From Candidatus Methanomethylophilaceae archaeon (GTDB lineage: Archaea; Thermoplasmatota; Thermoplasmata; Methanomassiliicoccales; Methanomethylophilaceae), in assembly GCA_016297775.1 (NCBI GenBank), contig JAEDGA010000002.1:1-64000 (forward strand): a stretch of 64,000 nt of DNA. The letters are read 5' to 3'. How positions within the stretch are numbered: the stretch's first letter is position 1; the number at the start of each line of letters is the position of its first letter. This document shows, piece by piece, positions 1 to 7,945 of this stretch. The position numbers were made by a program, and so were the translations under genes. The notes beneath the pieces are model-generated. The model did not search any database. It was not told where the DNA came from and worked only from the letters and a program-made list of their open reading frames with translations.

Positions 1-926
1 GCCTCGAACTCCTTTCCGTAGGACCTGATGTCCATGAAGAAGATGTCCTCCTGGACGTCGGAGTGCTCCTTGGTGATGATCGCCTGCTTGGTCGCGTACA
101 TACAGCAAACGGACGAGCAGTACTTCTTCCAGTTCTTCTTCTCGGACCTGGATCCGCAGCACTGGATGTATGCGATCTTCTTGGGCTCCTCTTTGTTGGA
201 GGGGCACTTGATGTGACCGTGGTCGGGACCGGATGCGCACATCATCCTCTCGTATTCCATGGAGGTGACGACGTTGTCGAACCTTCCGTAACCGTACTCG
301 GTAGCGATGCCGGCATCCCAGAGCTGGAATCCTGCTGCTGCGATGATGGATCCGACCTCGATGACCTCCTCGGTCTCCTGGTCCTCGAAGTTGATTGCTC
401 CCTTCTGACAGGCCTTCTCGCACTTCTTACCGCACTTGCCCTTGGAAATCATAAGGCAGTGCTCTGCATCGATCAGGGCGACCCTGGGGACAGCCTGAGC
501 GTGAGGGATGTAGATTGCGCCCCTGTTGACCAGTCCGTACTCGAACTCGTCGGGGATCTTTGCCTTCTCTCCACCGAGAACACAGGCCTTGACACAGTCA
601 CCGCATCCGGTACACTCGTTCATCTTGACGTACCTGGGCTTCTTCTTGACAGTGACCTTGAAGTTCCCTGCCTCTCCGTCAACCTTCACGACCTCAGAAT
701 AGGACAGAACGGTGACATTGGGGTGGCCTGCACAATCTGCCATCTTGGGCGAGAGGATACACGCGGAACAGTCGTTCGTAGGGAATGTCTTGTCGAGACG
801 GCACATCTTTCCACCGATGGTGGGGTCTTTCTCCACCAAGTAGACGTGGATGTCCCTGTCGGCAAGATCCAACGAAGCCTGGATACCTGCGATACCTCCA
901 CCGATAACCAACGCTGATTTAGTCAA
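1..926 (-). CDS. hdrA: CoB-CoM heterodisulfide reductase subunit A (HdrA), short form, 3' end outside window
   Basis: FAD and iron-sulfur subunit of heterodisulfide reductase, the cytosolic flavin-based electron-bifurcating enzyme that reduces CoM-S-S-CoB in methanogens. 308 codons are visible. The protein opens directly with a dinucleotide-binding glycine motif (VIGGGIAGIQA, about residues 7-17), then a cysteine-rich region (TNDCSACILSPKM), and a ferredoxin-type cluster motif CTGCGDCVKAC near residue 107, with further cysteines at KGKCGKKCEKAC. Methanogen HdrA normally carries about 130 extra N-terminal residues. Here they are absent: the start is TTG behind a strong Shine-Dalgarno (934-940), and an in-frame TAA lies eight codons upstream (948-950). 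The gene runs off the left edge, so any hdrB/hdrC neighbours are not visible. Confidence 0.9.
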   Translation of the reverse strand, partial: MTKSALVIGGGIAGIQASLDLADRDIHVYLVEKDPTIGGKMCRLDKTFPTNDCSACILSPKMADCAGHPNVTVLSYSEVVKVDGEAGNFKVTVKKKPRYVKMNECTGCGDCVKACVLGGEKAKIPDEFEYGLVNRGAIYIPHAQAVPRVALIDAEHCLMISKGKCGKKCEKACQKGAINFEDQETEEVIEVGSIIAAAGFQLWDAGIATEYGYGRFDNVVTSMEYERMMCASGPDHGHIKCPSNKEEPKKIAYIQCCGSRSEKKNWKKYCSSVCCMYATKQAIITKEHSDVQEDIFFMDIRSYGKEFE

Positions 927-933
927 TCTTTTG

Positions 934-940
934 CCTCCTT
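934..940 (-). promoter_or_regulatory. Shine-Dalgarno fixing the TTG start of hdrA
   Basis: AAGGAGG on the minus strand, seven bases before the TTG at 926-924. With the in-frame TAA at 950-948, it leaves no room for a longer N-terminus. Confidence 0.85.
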
Positions 941-1270
941 TATACTTTTAAGTATGTTGGAACAAGGTGAAGAAGGTGGCCACATATATTAACCATTTCT
1001 ACATTCATTATAAATATGATGAACACATATAATTTTAAATCATTTTGCCAAAATCGACATCCGAACAAACAATTTTTTTAGGCAGGCATAAAAAATTATG
1101 TGCCAGCATGTATGTTTGATACCTGTTTTTACTTTAATCTGATGCAGTAATGCTACCAAAAAAATTGTTAAAAAATCAAAATAATTTCGTATACTTCCGA
1201 AATAATTTGAAACGATGTCAAAAATCATGCATGACAAATCTATTTAACGGAAAAATCAGATTGATAAAGT
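941..1270. other. AT-rich divergent intergenic region
   Basis: About 330 bases without a convincing gene between hdrA (minus) and the RING-like gene (plus). Base composition drops sharply toward A+T compared with the genes. It holds TATA-like stretches for hdrA on the minus strand (around 983-990 and 1007-1015), a TATTTAA at 1241-1247 about 28 bases before the plus-strand start at 1271, and a seven-T run near 1072-1079. A 65-codon minus-strand reading frame at 1040-1237 has low-complexity, AT-driven composition and no ribosome site, so I do not call it. A small RNA here cannot be excluded. Confidence 0.6.
1241..1247 (+). promoter_or_regulatory. TATA box, probable leaderless promoter
   Basis: TATTTAA lies 24-30 bases before the ATG at 1271, the spacing expected for an archaeal leaderless transcript. 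Confidence 0.5.
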
Positions 1271-1789
1271 ATGATTACCCCCTCCTCCGTGATACTGGCA
1301 TGCTGTATCCTGGCCGTTTCCGTGTGCGGGACCGTCATCCTTCGCAGAACGGTGCGTCACGAGAGGGAGGACAGGGAGAGGCTGCTCGGAAGACCCTCCA
1401 GCTACCACGTGGAGGATTACAGGGCGGACAAGAGGTGCGACATCTGCTTCGACTCCATGGCCGGGGAGAAGGTATGCGACTGCGCCTGCGGGAAGACTTT
1501 CCACAGGAGTTGCGCCGAACCCACTGGATCGTGCCCGTACTGCGGTCTGGAGTTCGAGAGGTTCCCGGTGAAGGAGAGGGATGCCAAGATACTGAGATGT
1601 TTCAGATGCGGCAGCGCCGTCGGTCAGAACGTATGCGAATGCGGGACGGTGATCCCGTACAGGGACGGATCCTTCTCATGCCCCTGCGGGGAGGTCCTCA
1701 ACCAGGAGGACGGATGGTGCCCCAACTGCGGACGCAGATATGAGAGGCGTACCGCCGTGGTCGACAAAACCTTATTACCTGACCGCTGA
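1271..1789 (+). CDS. Membrane-anchored RING-like zinc protein, possible E3-type factor
   Basis: 172 residues. Residues 5-25 form one hydrophobic segment with almost no cytosolic N-terminus; a basic/acidic linker follows. Residues 56-91 carry cysteine/histidine pairs in the order C56-x2-C59, C71-x-C73, H78-x2-C81, C88-x2-C91 (with FHRSC and CPYC), close to the C4HC3 RING-variant arrangement. Two more zinc ribbons follow: CFRC paired with CEC (about 110-124), and CPC paired with CPNC (about 137-153). RING domains recruit E2 enzymes in ubiquitin systems, and this window also encodes an E1/E2/Ubl/JAMM operon, but 58 kb away. Function is therefore inference; a plain structural zinc-ribbon protein is the alternative. 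The rnpP2 start lies ten bases after its stop. Confidence 0.6.
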   Translation: MITPSSVILACCILAVSVCGTVILRRTVRHEREDRERLLGRPSSYHVEDYRADKRCDICFDSMAGEKVCDCACGKTFHRSCAEPTGSCPYCGLEFERFPVKERDAKILRCFRCGSAVGQNVCECGTVIPYRDGSFSCPCGEVLNQEDGWCPNCGRRYERRTAVVDKTLLPDR

Positions 1790-1799
1790 TGCGGAGAGC

Positions 1800-2147
1800 A
1801 TGACCGTCAAATCGAAACGCGGAAGGAGACGTTACATAGCGTTCACGGTCTCCCCGTCGCTCCGCAGGAGCGCACTCATCGAGGCATTGACGGAAAGGAT
1901 GGGGGCCGACGCACCCCGCGTCATACAATGTTCCGAGGGCTGGTGCATCATAAGGTGCCCCCCGAATATGTGTGCAAGGTCCATATCGATGATGTCCGAG
2001 ATCGACCCACAGGCGGTATCCCTCCGTACATCTGGTACACTCATATCCCTCAGACAGAGGTACCCTGAGCTCATGCGTCTGAGACCCCCGCCGAAGAGAC
2101 GCCGATCCATTATACAGACATTAACGCGCGTATCAAGGTACATATAG
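1800..2147 (+). CDS. rnp2: RNase P protein component 2 (Pop5/Rpp14 family)
   Basis: 115 residues, normal for archaeal Pop5, a protein subunit of RNase P that matures tRNA 5' ends. Seen: the N-terminal RRYIAFTV strand, the central GWCIIRC strand and a late SGTL segment, all typical of the family. The start chosen is ATG 1800 with GGAGAG just ahead; an upstream in-frame ATG at 1740 lies inside the previous gene. It is the first gene of the exosome superoperon, its usual archaeal place. The stop is TAG, one of only two amber stops found in the window. Reading past it stays open, in frame, straight into psmA. Confidence 0.85.
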   Translation: MTVKSKRGRRRYIAFTVSPSLRRSALIEALTERMGADAPRVIQCSEGWCIIRCPPNMCARSISMMSEIDPQAVSLRTSGTLISLRQRYPELMRLRPPPKRRRSIIQTLTRVSRYI

Positions 2148-2186
2148 TTCCTAGCACTAACCGCTTCTAATAAAGGAGAGCGAATT

Positions 2187-2918
2187 ATGCAACCAGGACA
2201 GATGAACTACGATAGGGGAATCACCGTTTTCTCCCCTGACGGAAGACTTTTCCAGGTCGAGTACGCACGTGAAGCTGTCAAGAAGGGAACCACCACGATC
2301 GGTCTGAAGTACAAGGACGGAGTGGTCCTCATCGTCGATAAGCGTGTCTCAAGCAGGCTCATCGAACCCAAATCCATCGAGAAGATCTACAACATCGACA
2401 AATACATCGGATGCGCGACATCCGGTCTCGTTGCGGACGCCAGGGTGCTCGTGGACGAGGCCAGGAAGGCCGCCCAGGTGCACAAGGTCACCTACAACGA
2501 GAACATCACCGTCGAAGCTCTCGTCAAAAAGATCTGCGACCTCAAGCAGAACTACACCCTCTACGGAGGAGGACGCCCCTTCGGAACCGCACTCCTGATG
2601 GCAGGTGTCGACGACCTCGGATGCCACCTGTTCGAGACCGACCCCTCCGGAGCACTCATCGCATACAAGGCGGGATCCATCGGTTCCGGACGCCCCGTCG
2701 TCATGGACATGTTCGAGAAGGAGTACAAGGATGATATGACCTATGAAGAGGCCATGCTCCTCGGACTCAAGGCACTCTCCTCGGCGATCGAGGAGAAACT
2801 GGACCCCGCATCCGTCGAGTGCAGCGTCGTGGAACCCGGAAAGCCCTTCAGAAGACTCACCGATTCCGAGATCGGAGAGCTCATCGGAAAGCTCGGGGAC
2901 ACAAAACCGGCAGAATGA
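2187..2918 (+). CDS. psmA: 20S proteasome alpha subunit
   Basis: 243 residues, full length. Forms the outer heptameric rings of the archaeal 20S proteasome and gates substrate entry. The N-terminal family signature (YDRGITVFSPDGRLFQVEYA, about residues 8-27) is intact, as are TTTIG and the GGGRPFGTALL block. There is no N-terminal catalytic threonine, as expected for alpha. A strong ribosome site (AAGGAGAG, 2172-2179) precedes the ATG. It sits between pop5 and SBDS, the classical order. The beta subunit is not in this window. It is relevant to the conjugation operon at 60 kb as a possible destination for tagged proteins, but no physical link is shown. Confidence 0.97.
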   Translation: MQPGQMNYDRGITVFSPDGRLFQVEYAREAVKKGTTTIGLKYKDGVVLIVDKRVSSRLIEPKSIEKIYNIDKYIGCATSGLVADARVLVDEARKAAQVHKVTYNENITVEALVKKICDLKQNYTLYGGGRPFGTALLMAGVDDLGCHLFETDPSGALIAYKAGSIGSGRPVVMDMFEKEYKDDMTYEEAMLLGLKALSSAIEEKLDPASVECSVVEPGKPFRRLTDSEIGELIGKLGDTKPAE

Positions 2919-2924
2919 GATAAA

Positions 2925-3620
2925 ATGGTCAATCTCGACGACGCGATAGTTGCACGCCTGGAGACCCACGGCGAATCATTCGAGATACTCCTCGACCCGT
3001 CCGCGATGAACCTGCTGAAGGCAGGCAAGGAGGTGGACCTCCTCGAGTACATGGCGGTGGAGGACGTATTCAACAACGCCAGGAAGGGCACCAGGCCCGC
3101 CGAGGAGAAGATCCGCGAAGCCTTCGGCACCTCCGACATCAAGGAGATTGCCGAGAAGATCATCGCCAAGGGCGAGGTGCAGATCACCGCCGAGCAGCGC
3201 AAGGAGATGCTGCAGGCGAAGAGGCAACAGGTCATCACCTACATCGCCGCGAACGCCATCAACCCCCAGACAAAACTTCCCCATCCCCCCATGAGGATAG
3301 AGATGGCCCTCGAGGAGGCCAAGTTCCACGCCGATCCGTTCAAATCCGTGGACAAGCAGGTGGACGAGGCCATGAAGCTCCTCAGACCCCTCCTTCCGAT
3401 CAAATTCGAGAAGACCAAGGTGGCCATCAAGATGAAGGGCGACGATTACGGCAAATGCTACGACGAGCTGATCCACTTCGGTCTCGTCGAAAGGGAGGAA
3501 TGGCAGGCCGACGGTTCATGGATCGGCATCATCGAGATACCCGCAGGACTGATCGACGAGCTGAAGCTCAAGATCGGCAACAAGACCAAAGGCAGCGCCA
3601 CGTTCAAGGAACTGCGCTGA
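2925..3620 (+). CDS. sbds: Ribosome assembly factor SBDS
   Basis: 231 residues, the usual archaeal length for the Shwachman-Bodian-Diamond protein that acts in late 60S/50S maturation with elongation-factor-like GTPases. The N-terminal FYSH domain (FEILLDPSA, then [16 protein letters not shown]) is followed by the helical middle domain (the [15 protein letters not shown] stretch) and a C-terminal ferredoxin-like domain. It starts six bases after psmA and precedes rrp4 in the exosome operon. Confidence 0.96.
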   Translation: MVNLDDAIVARLETHGESFEILLDPSAMNLLKAGKEVDLLEYMAVEDVFNNARKGTRPAEEKIREAFGTSDIKEIAEKIIAKGEVQITAEQRKEMLQAKRQQVITYIAANAINPQTKLPHPPMRIEMALEEAKFHADPFKSVDKQVDEAMKLLRPLLPIKFEKTKVAIKMKGDDYGKCYDELIHFGLVEREEWQADGSWIGIIEIPAGLIDELKLKIGNKTKGSATFKELR

Positions 3621-3642
3621 TTTACATTCAAGAAGTGATAAA

Positions 3643-4335
3643 ATGGAAAAGAGAAACGCCAAACCCAAGCGCGAGTTCGTGCTTCCCGGCGATGTCATCG
3701 ACGAGAGCGGTGCCAAGGCCGGAGAGTACGCATACAGCAGAGAGGGTAAGGTCTACGCCGCAGTCATGGGGATAAAGAATTCGTCCCCTGTCGGAGTCGG
3801 CGTGATCCCGCTGTGGGGCCAGTATATGCCCTGCGCGGGGGACTTCGTGATCGGAATCGTGAACGATATCGGACCGTCCAACTGGATGATCGACATAAAC
3901 TCCCCCTACCCGGCGCCCCTGCACGTCAGCGAGGTCCCCTGGAAGGTCGAGTTCGGAGACACCTCCAGATTCCTGAACATCGGGAACGTGGTCCTCCTCA
4001 AGATCCTCTCCGTGGATGAGAGCAAGAAGATACAGGTCACGATGAACGATTCCGGACTGAGAAAGGTCGACGGCGGACTGCTCGTGGAGATCGCACACTC
4101 TAAGGTCTCCAGGGTCATCGGAAGGAGCGGATCCATGATCCAGCTCCTCAAATCGGAATCCGGGTGCCGCATCTTCGTCGGACAGAACGGAAGGATCTGG
4201 ATCGATGGAGATGAGGACAGGGCAGCGGTCGTCGCGGAAGCGATCAAGATGATCGAAGAGAAGGCACAGACGCGCGAGCTCACCGAGAAGGTAAAAGAAT
4301 TTTTGGAGAGCAGACTCCCGATCGAGGAGGAGTGA
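3643..4335 (+). CDS. rrp4: Exosome complex RNA-binding protein Rrp4
   Basis: 230 residues. Cap subunit of the archaeal exosome, binding RNA above the Rrp41/Rrp42 ring. The N-terminal domain starts with FVLPGDVI, an S1 domain spans roughly residues 70-140 (with PLHVSEV and a late [10 protein letters not shown]), and a KH domain follows with a [12 protein letters not shown] loop near residue 160. The C-terminus is acidic. The rrp41 start follows within a few bases, consistent with translational coupling. Confidence 0.95.
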   Translation: MEKRNAKPKREFVLPGDVIDESGAKAGEYAYSREGKVYAAVMGIKNSSPVGVGVIPLWGQYMPCAGDFVIGIVNDIGPSNWMIDINSPYPAPLHVSEVPWKVEFGDTSRFLNIGNVVLLKILSVDESKKIQVTMNDSGLRKVDGGLLVEIAHSKVSRVIGRSGSMIQLLKSESGCRIFVGQNGRIWIDGDEDRAAVVAEAIKMIEEKAQTRELTEKVKEFLESRLPIEEE

Positions 4336-4337
4336 GC

Positions 4338-5084
4338 ATGAGCGGACACACAGATATGGTATTGGTTGACGAGAACGGCATGAGGATCGATGGCAGGACC
4401 GCCACCGAGCACAGGCCCATCAAGATCGAGGCCGGCGTACTGAAGAACGCCGACGGATCGGCATATGTAGAGATTGGAAAGAACAAGGTACTGGCAGCGG
4501 TTTACGGACCCAGGGAGTGCCACCCCAGGCACCTGCAGAATCCCACCAAGGCTATCGTGCAGTGCAAGTACAACATGCAGGCGTTCTCCGTCAGTGACCG
4601 CAAGAGGCCCGGAACCGACAGGAGGTCCATCGAGATCTCCAAGATCACCGCCGAGGCACTCGAAAACGTCGTCCTCACCGAGCTCTACCCCCGCGCATCC
4701 ATCGATGTGTACATCGAGATCCTCCAGGCGAACGCCGGAACCAGGTGCGCAGGACTCACCGCAGCATCCGTCGCACTCGCCGATGCCGGAATCCCCATGA
4801 GGGACATCGTACCCGCCATCGCCGCAGGTAAAGCGGACGGACACGTCCTCCTCGACCTCAACAAGGAAGAGGACAACTACGGACAGGCGGATGTGCCCAT
4901 CGCCATCGTCCCCTCCACCGACGAGATCGTCCTCCTCCAGATGGATGGTAACATGACCAGGGAGGAGTTCGACAAGGCCATCAGCATGGCCGTCGGCGCA
5001 TGCCACGAGGTCTACGACATCCAGAAGGACGCCCTCAAGAGGCGTTACTCCAACAACAAGGAGGAGAGTGAATCCGATGAGTAA
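4338..5084 (+). CDS. rrp41: Exosome complex exonuclease Rrp41
   Basis: 248 residues, RNase PH family. Catalytic subunit of the hexameric ring, carrying out phosphate-dependent 3'-to-5' RNA degradation. Seen: [11 protein letters not shown] near the N-terminus, the GPRECHPRH segment, RRSIEISK for phosphate/RNA contacts, and the [16 protein letters not shown] region holding the metal-binding aspartates. The ATG at 4338 is preferred because GAGGAG lies five bases ahead; a GTG at 4332 overlapping the rrp4 stop is the alternative. Its end overlaps the rrp42 start. Confidence 0.95.
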   Translation: MSGHTDMVLVDENGMRIDGRTATEHRPIKIEAGVLKNADGSAYVEIGKNKVLAAVYGPRECHPRHLQNPTKAIVQCKYNMQAFSVSDRKRPGTDRRSIEISKITAEALENVVLTELYPRASIDVYIEILQANAGTRCAGLTAASVALADAGIPMRDIVPAIAAGKADGHVLLDLNKEEDNYGQADVPIAIVPSTDEIVLLQMDGNMTREEFDKAISMAVGACHEVYDIQKDALKRRYSNNKEESESDE

Positions 5085-5865
5085 TGCAGCAATCTCCGAC
5101 ATCAAGCGCGACCACATAGTTAACCTTCTCGCGAAGGGAACCAGGACCGACGGACGCGGACTCTCCGACATAAGGGAGATCTCCGCAATGATCGATTGCA
5201 TCGAGTCCGCCGACGGATCCGCAAGGGTGAAGCTCGGTAACACCGAGGTCATCGCGGGAGTGAAGATCATCCCCGGAGCACCCTTCGCCGACACCCCCAA
5301 GTCAGGAGTGCTCACCACCGGTGCGGAGTTCATCCCCATGGCACACGCATCCTTCGAGTCCGGACCTCCCGGAGAGGATGCCATCGAGCTCGCACGTGTC
5401 GTCGACCGCGGAATCAGAGAGTCCGGAATGGTCGATGTGGATGGTCTCTGCATCGCAGAGGGAGAGAAGGTATGGATGTGCTTCATCGACATGTACGCTC
5501 TCGACTACGACGGAAACCTGTTCGACGCGTCCAACCTGGCCGCAGTCCTCGCGCTCAAGACCGCGAAGATCCCCGGAACCCAGTACGGACTCCCCGAGTG
5601 GGACAGGCCCCTGCCCATCACGTGCACGCCCATCTCCGTCACATCCAGCAAGATAGGAAATACTTTAATATTAGACCCAAATTTCGATGAGGAACACATC
5701 TCTTCCGCACGTCTTACGGTTACGACCGATGACAACGGCAACTTCAGGGCCATGCAGAAGGGCGGACAGGGCTCCATCACGCTTGATGAGCTGAGTCAGT
5801 GCCTTGACGCGGCTGTAGAGAAGGGAAAGGAGATCAGAGAAACTCTCAACAAAATCATCGGGTGA
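5077..5865 (+). CDS. rrp42: Exosome complex component Rrp42
   Basis: 262 residues, RNase PH family. Non-catalytic partner of Rrp41 that completes the active site and RNA channel of the ring. [14 protein letters not shown] at the N-terminus and [12 protein letters not shown] are typical. Start taken at ATG 5077, with GAGGAGAG eight bases before; a GTG at 5068 is possible. It overlaps the last codons of rrp41, so the two subunits are probably translated in a coupled way. Confidence 0.95.
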   Translation: MSNAAISDIKRDHIVNLLAKGTRTDGRGLSDIREISAMIDCIESADGSARVKLGNTEVIAGVKIIPGAPFADTPKSGVLTTGAEFIPMAHASFESGPPGEDAIELARVVDRGIRESGMVDVDGLCIAEGEKVWMCFIDMYALDYDGNLFDASNLAAVLALKTAKIPGTQYGLPEWDRPLPITCTPISVTSSKIGNTLILDPNFDEEHISSARLTVTTDDNGNFRAMQKGGQGSITLDELSQCLDAAVEKGKEIRETLNKIIG

Positions 5866-5870
5866 TACCA

Positions 5871-6122
5871 ATGGCAAAGAGAACCAACAAGGCCGGAACC
5901 TCTGGTAGGTTCGGCGCAAGATACGGTGTCGTCATCCGCAACAGGGTGAAGACCATCGAGGCTGAGCAGAAGAAATCCCACGAGTGCCCCGTGTGCCACC
6001 ACACCTCCGTCAAGAGGGTAAGCTCCGGAATCTGGGCTTGCAGGCACTGCAGCGCGAAGTTCGCGGCAGGTGCGTACAGCCCCGAGGCAAAGAAGGAAAT
6101 CTCCCAGGTCTCCGAGAACTGA
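5871..6122 (+). CDS. rpl37ae: Ribosomal protein L37Ae (eL43)
   Basis: 83 residues. Large-subunit ribosomal protein with one zinc ribbon, CPVC ... CRHC at about residues 39-60, and a basic N-terminus (AKRTNKAGTSGRFGARYG). The ATG at 5871 follows the rrp42 stop by five bases; a GTG at 5862 would add three residues. Usual position in archaeal exosome operons. Confidence 0.95.
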   Translation: MAKRTNKAGTSGRFGARYGVVIRNRVKTIEAEQKKSHECPVCHHTSVKRVSSGIWACRHCSAKFAAGAYSPEAKKEISQVSEN

Positions 6123-6145
6123 ATCATTTCCAAGAGGTGACTTGA

Positions 6146-6271
6146 TTGTACAGATGCTCAAAATGCAATGAGCCCATCAGGGACACGAAGAACCTTCAGT
6201 GCGAAAGGTGCGGATCCAAGATCTTCTACAAGGAGAGGCCCAACATCAAGAAGGTCCTCAAATCCGACTGA
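6146..6271 (+). CDS. rpoP: DNA-directed RNA polymerase subunit P (Rpb12-like)
   Basis: 41 residues. Tiny zinc-ribbon subunit of archaeal RNA polymerase. Reading from a TTG start gives MYRCSKCNEP, then CERCGSKIFYKERP and a basic tail, matching the RpoP family; the two CxxC pairs bind zinc. GAGGTGA at 6134-6140 provides the ribosome site for the TTG. It lies between rpl37ae and pcc1, its conserved place, and ends six bases before pcc1. Confidence 0.93.
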   Translation: MYRCSKCNEPIRDTKNLQCERCGSKIFYKERPNIKKVLKSD

Positions 6272-6277
6272 ACAATC

Positions 6278-6508
6278 ATGTTGAAAGCGGTCCTCGAGAT
6301 AGAATCGCCCGATTCGGGAACCATCCTTTCCGCTCTCGCTCCCGAGACCGGAAGGGAACTCCCGCGCACCCGTGTCGACATGACCGGGGACGATTCGTCC
6401 GTGAGGATAGTCGTCGAAGCGACGGACGTATCTGCCATGAGGGCTGCTTTGAACTCCTACCTCGGATGCATCAGGATAACGGAAGACATAGGCAGGATCA
6501 CTAGGTGA
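6278..6508 (+). CDS. pcc1: KEOPS complex subunit Pcc1
   Basis: 76 residues. Dimerising subunit of KEOPS, which makes the universal t6A37 modification on ANN-decoding tRNAs together with Kae1 (also in this window at 13444). The beta-alpha-beta fold pattern and the SVRIVVEATD strand followed by AALNSYLGCIRI are characteristic. Embedded in the exosome operon, as in many archaea. No separate bud32 or cgi121 gene is visible here. Confidence 0.88.
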   Translation: MLKAVLEIESPDSGTILSALAPETGRELPRTRVDMTGDDSSVRIVVEATDVSAMRAALNSYLGCIRITEDIGRITR

Positions 6509-6512
6509 TTTA

Positions 6513-6869
6513 ATGAACAACATAAGCCCCCAGCTTCAGAACCAGATCGCACAGTTCCAGCAGCTCCAGCAGCAGCTTCAGAACCTCAACGGTCAGAAGC
6601 TCCAGATGAACGCGCAGATGAAGGAGATGGAGAGGACCATCGCGGAACTCGACAAATCCACCGGCGATGTCTTCAAGAACGTCGGATCCCTGCTGGTCAA
6701 GGTCGACGACAAGGCCGCGGTGAAGGCCGAGATCGAAGAGACCATGGAGACCCTGGAGATCAGGATCAAGTCCCTGGAACGCCAGGAGAAGGGACTTCGC
6801 GAGAAGTACGACTCCCTCCAGGAGACCATCAACAAGGCAATGGGACAGGCACCTGCACAGCAGGCCTGA
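6513..6869 (+). CDS. pfdB: Prefoldin subunit beta
   Basis: 118 residues. Jellyfish-shaped co-chaperone subunit that passes unfolded proteins to the thermosome. Two long heptad-rich helices (about residues 5-45 and 70-110) flank a hairpin around TGDVFKNVGSLLVKV, the beta-prefoldin signature. It starts four bases after pcc1 and is the last gene of the exosome run; the next gene has its own promoter. Confidence 0.95.
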   Translation: MNNISPQLQNQIAQFQQLQQQLQNLNGQKLQMNAQMKEMERTIAELDKSTGDVFKNVGSLLVKVDDKAAVKAEIEETMETLEIRIKSLERQEKGLREKYDSLQETINKAMGQAPAQQA

Positions 6870-6938
6870 ACCCTGCCCAAACCCCCTTAACCATATTTTC
6901 CTGCGACAACTAAATATACGGACGACATCCGGCCGATT

Positions 6939-7913
6939 ATGTACAAGACAGTGGCCGACAGGCTTGAGAACTGCAGCAAGGTCATCCTGGTCCACGGCAA
7001 TGCGGACATGGATGCCATCGGCTCCGCTTATGCGATTTCCGCGACATTCGGAGACTCGGTGATATTCGCACCCAACGGCGTGGACCGTGTCGCCAGGATG
7101 GTCGTGGACAAGCTCGGCATCACTGTCAAGGAGAAGGCAGAACTGTCCCAGTTCGACAGGGTCGTGATCGTGGATACCTCATCCCCGGAACAACTGGTGG
7201 GGGACACCGAACTGGTATTCCCGGATGACGTGATCGTCATAGACCACCACATGCCCAGCGGCAAATGGTCCGAGAACAATCTGTTCTGCGACAGCACCAA
7301 GGTCTCCTGTACCCAGATCATCATGTCCGTGATAAGAGCGTCCGGCAGAAGGATCGACAAGAACGTCGGTCTGGCACTCATAGGCGGGATGATAACGGAC
7401 AGCGGACATTTCCAGTTCGCCACACCCGAACTCCTCAGGGATTTCGCTTCCGTGATGGAGGAGGCCGACATCGACATGGACGAGGCGTTCGCACTGACCA
7501 AGGCGGAGACCGGTATGTCCGAGCGCATAGCCATGATGAAATGTGTGGAGAGATCCAGGTTCGAACGCGTGGGGGACATGATCGTCGCCGTATCCGTGGG
7601 AGGATCGTTCGAAGCGTCCGGATGCAGGGCGTTGCTGCAGTCGGGCGCGGACGTTGCGTTCGTGGCATCCCAGAGGGACGATTCCTTCAGGATAAGTGCC
7701 AGGACCACCCAGGAGATCCTTCGCAGGGGTCTGCACCTCGGAGAGATCCTCAAAGGACTCGGTACGGAGACCGATACCGAGGGCGGTGGACACGGTGGTG
7801 CAGCCGGTATGTCCGGCATAGGCGATGCCGAGGCCATGTTGCACATGTGCATGCAGAGGACCATGGATGTGTTCCGTCAGATCAAGAGGTCCGACGCGGA
7901 GAAGAGTGCTTGA
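6939..7913 (+). CDS. DHH/DHHA1 family phosphoesterase
   Basis: 324 residues. Members of this family hydrolyse phosphodiesters such as nanoRNA, cyclic dinucleotides or pAp; the substrate here is unknown. Motifs in order: HGNADMDAIGSA (metal-binding DxD, about residue 20-31), VIVDTSS (about 78), VIDHHMPS (the DHH motif, about 103) and a C-terminal DHHA1 glycine motif EGGGHGGAAG near residue 288. A TATA-like AAATATA about 27 bases upstream of the ATG suggests a leaderless transcript separate from the exosome operon. Confidence 0.85.
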   Translation: MYKTVADRLENCSKVILVHGNADMDAIGSAYAISATFGDSVIFAPNGVDRVARMVVDKLGITVKEKAELSQFDRVVIVDTSSPEQLVGDTELVFPDDVIVIDHHMPSGKWSENNLFCDSTKVSCTQIIMSVIRASGRRIDKNVGLALIGGMITDSGHFQFATPELLRDFASVMEEADIDMDEAFALTKAETGMSERIAMMKCVERSRFERVGDMIVAVSVGGSFEASGCRALLQSGADVAFVASQRDDSFRISARTTQEILRRGLHLGEILKGLGTETDTEGGGHGGAAGMSGIGDAEAMLHMCMQRTMDVFRQIKRSDAEKSA

Positions 7914-7924
7914 AAGAAGGTTAA

Positions 7925-7943
7925 GAAGGGGTCTACCCCCTTC
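7925..7943. terminator. Hairpin between convergent genes
   Basis: Perfect seven-base stem GAAGGGG / CCCCTTC with a five-base loop, between the stops of the DHH gene (plus) and tyrS (minus). It could terminate either transcript, though no long T run follows on the plus strand. Confidence 0.4.
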
Positions 7944-7945
7944 GA

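Noticed and set aside
63..917. 284-codon plus-strand frame over the left edge
   Set aside because: Antisense to hdrA, whose translation shows clear cluster motifs.
1040..1237. 65-codon minus-strand frame in the AT-rich gap
   Set aside because: AT-driven composition, no ribosome site, no family resemblance.
3906..5492. 528-codon minus-strand frame across rrp4, rrp41 and rrp42
   Set aside because: Antisense shadow of three certain exosome genes in high-GC DNA; composition is serine-rich noise.
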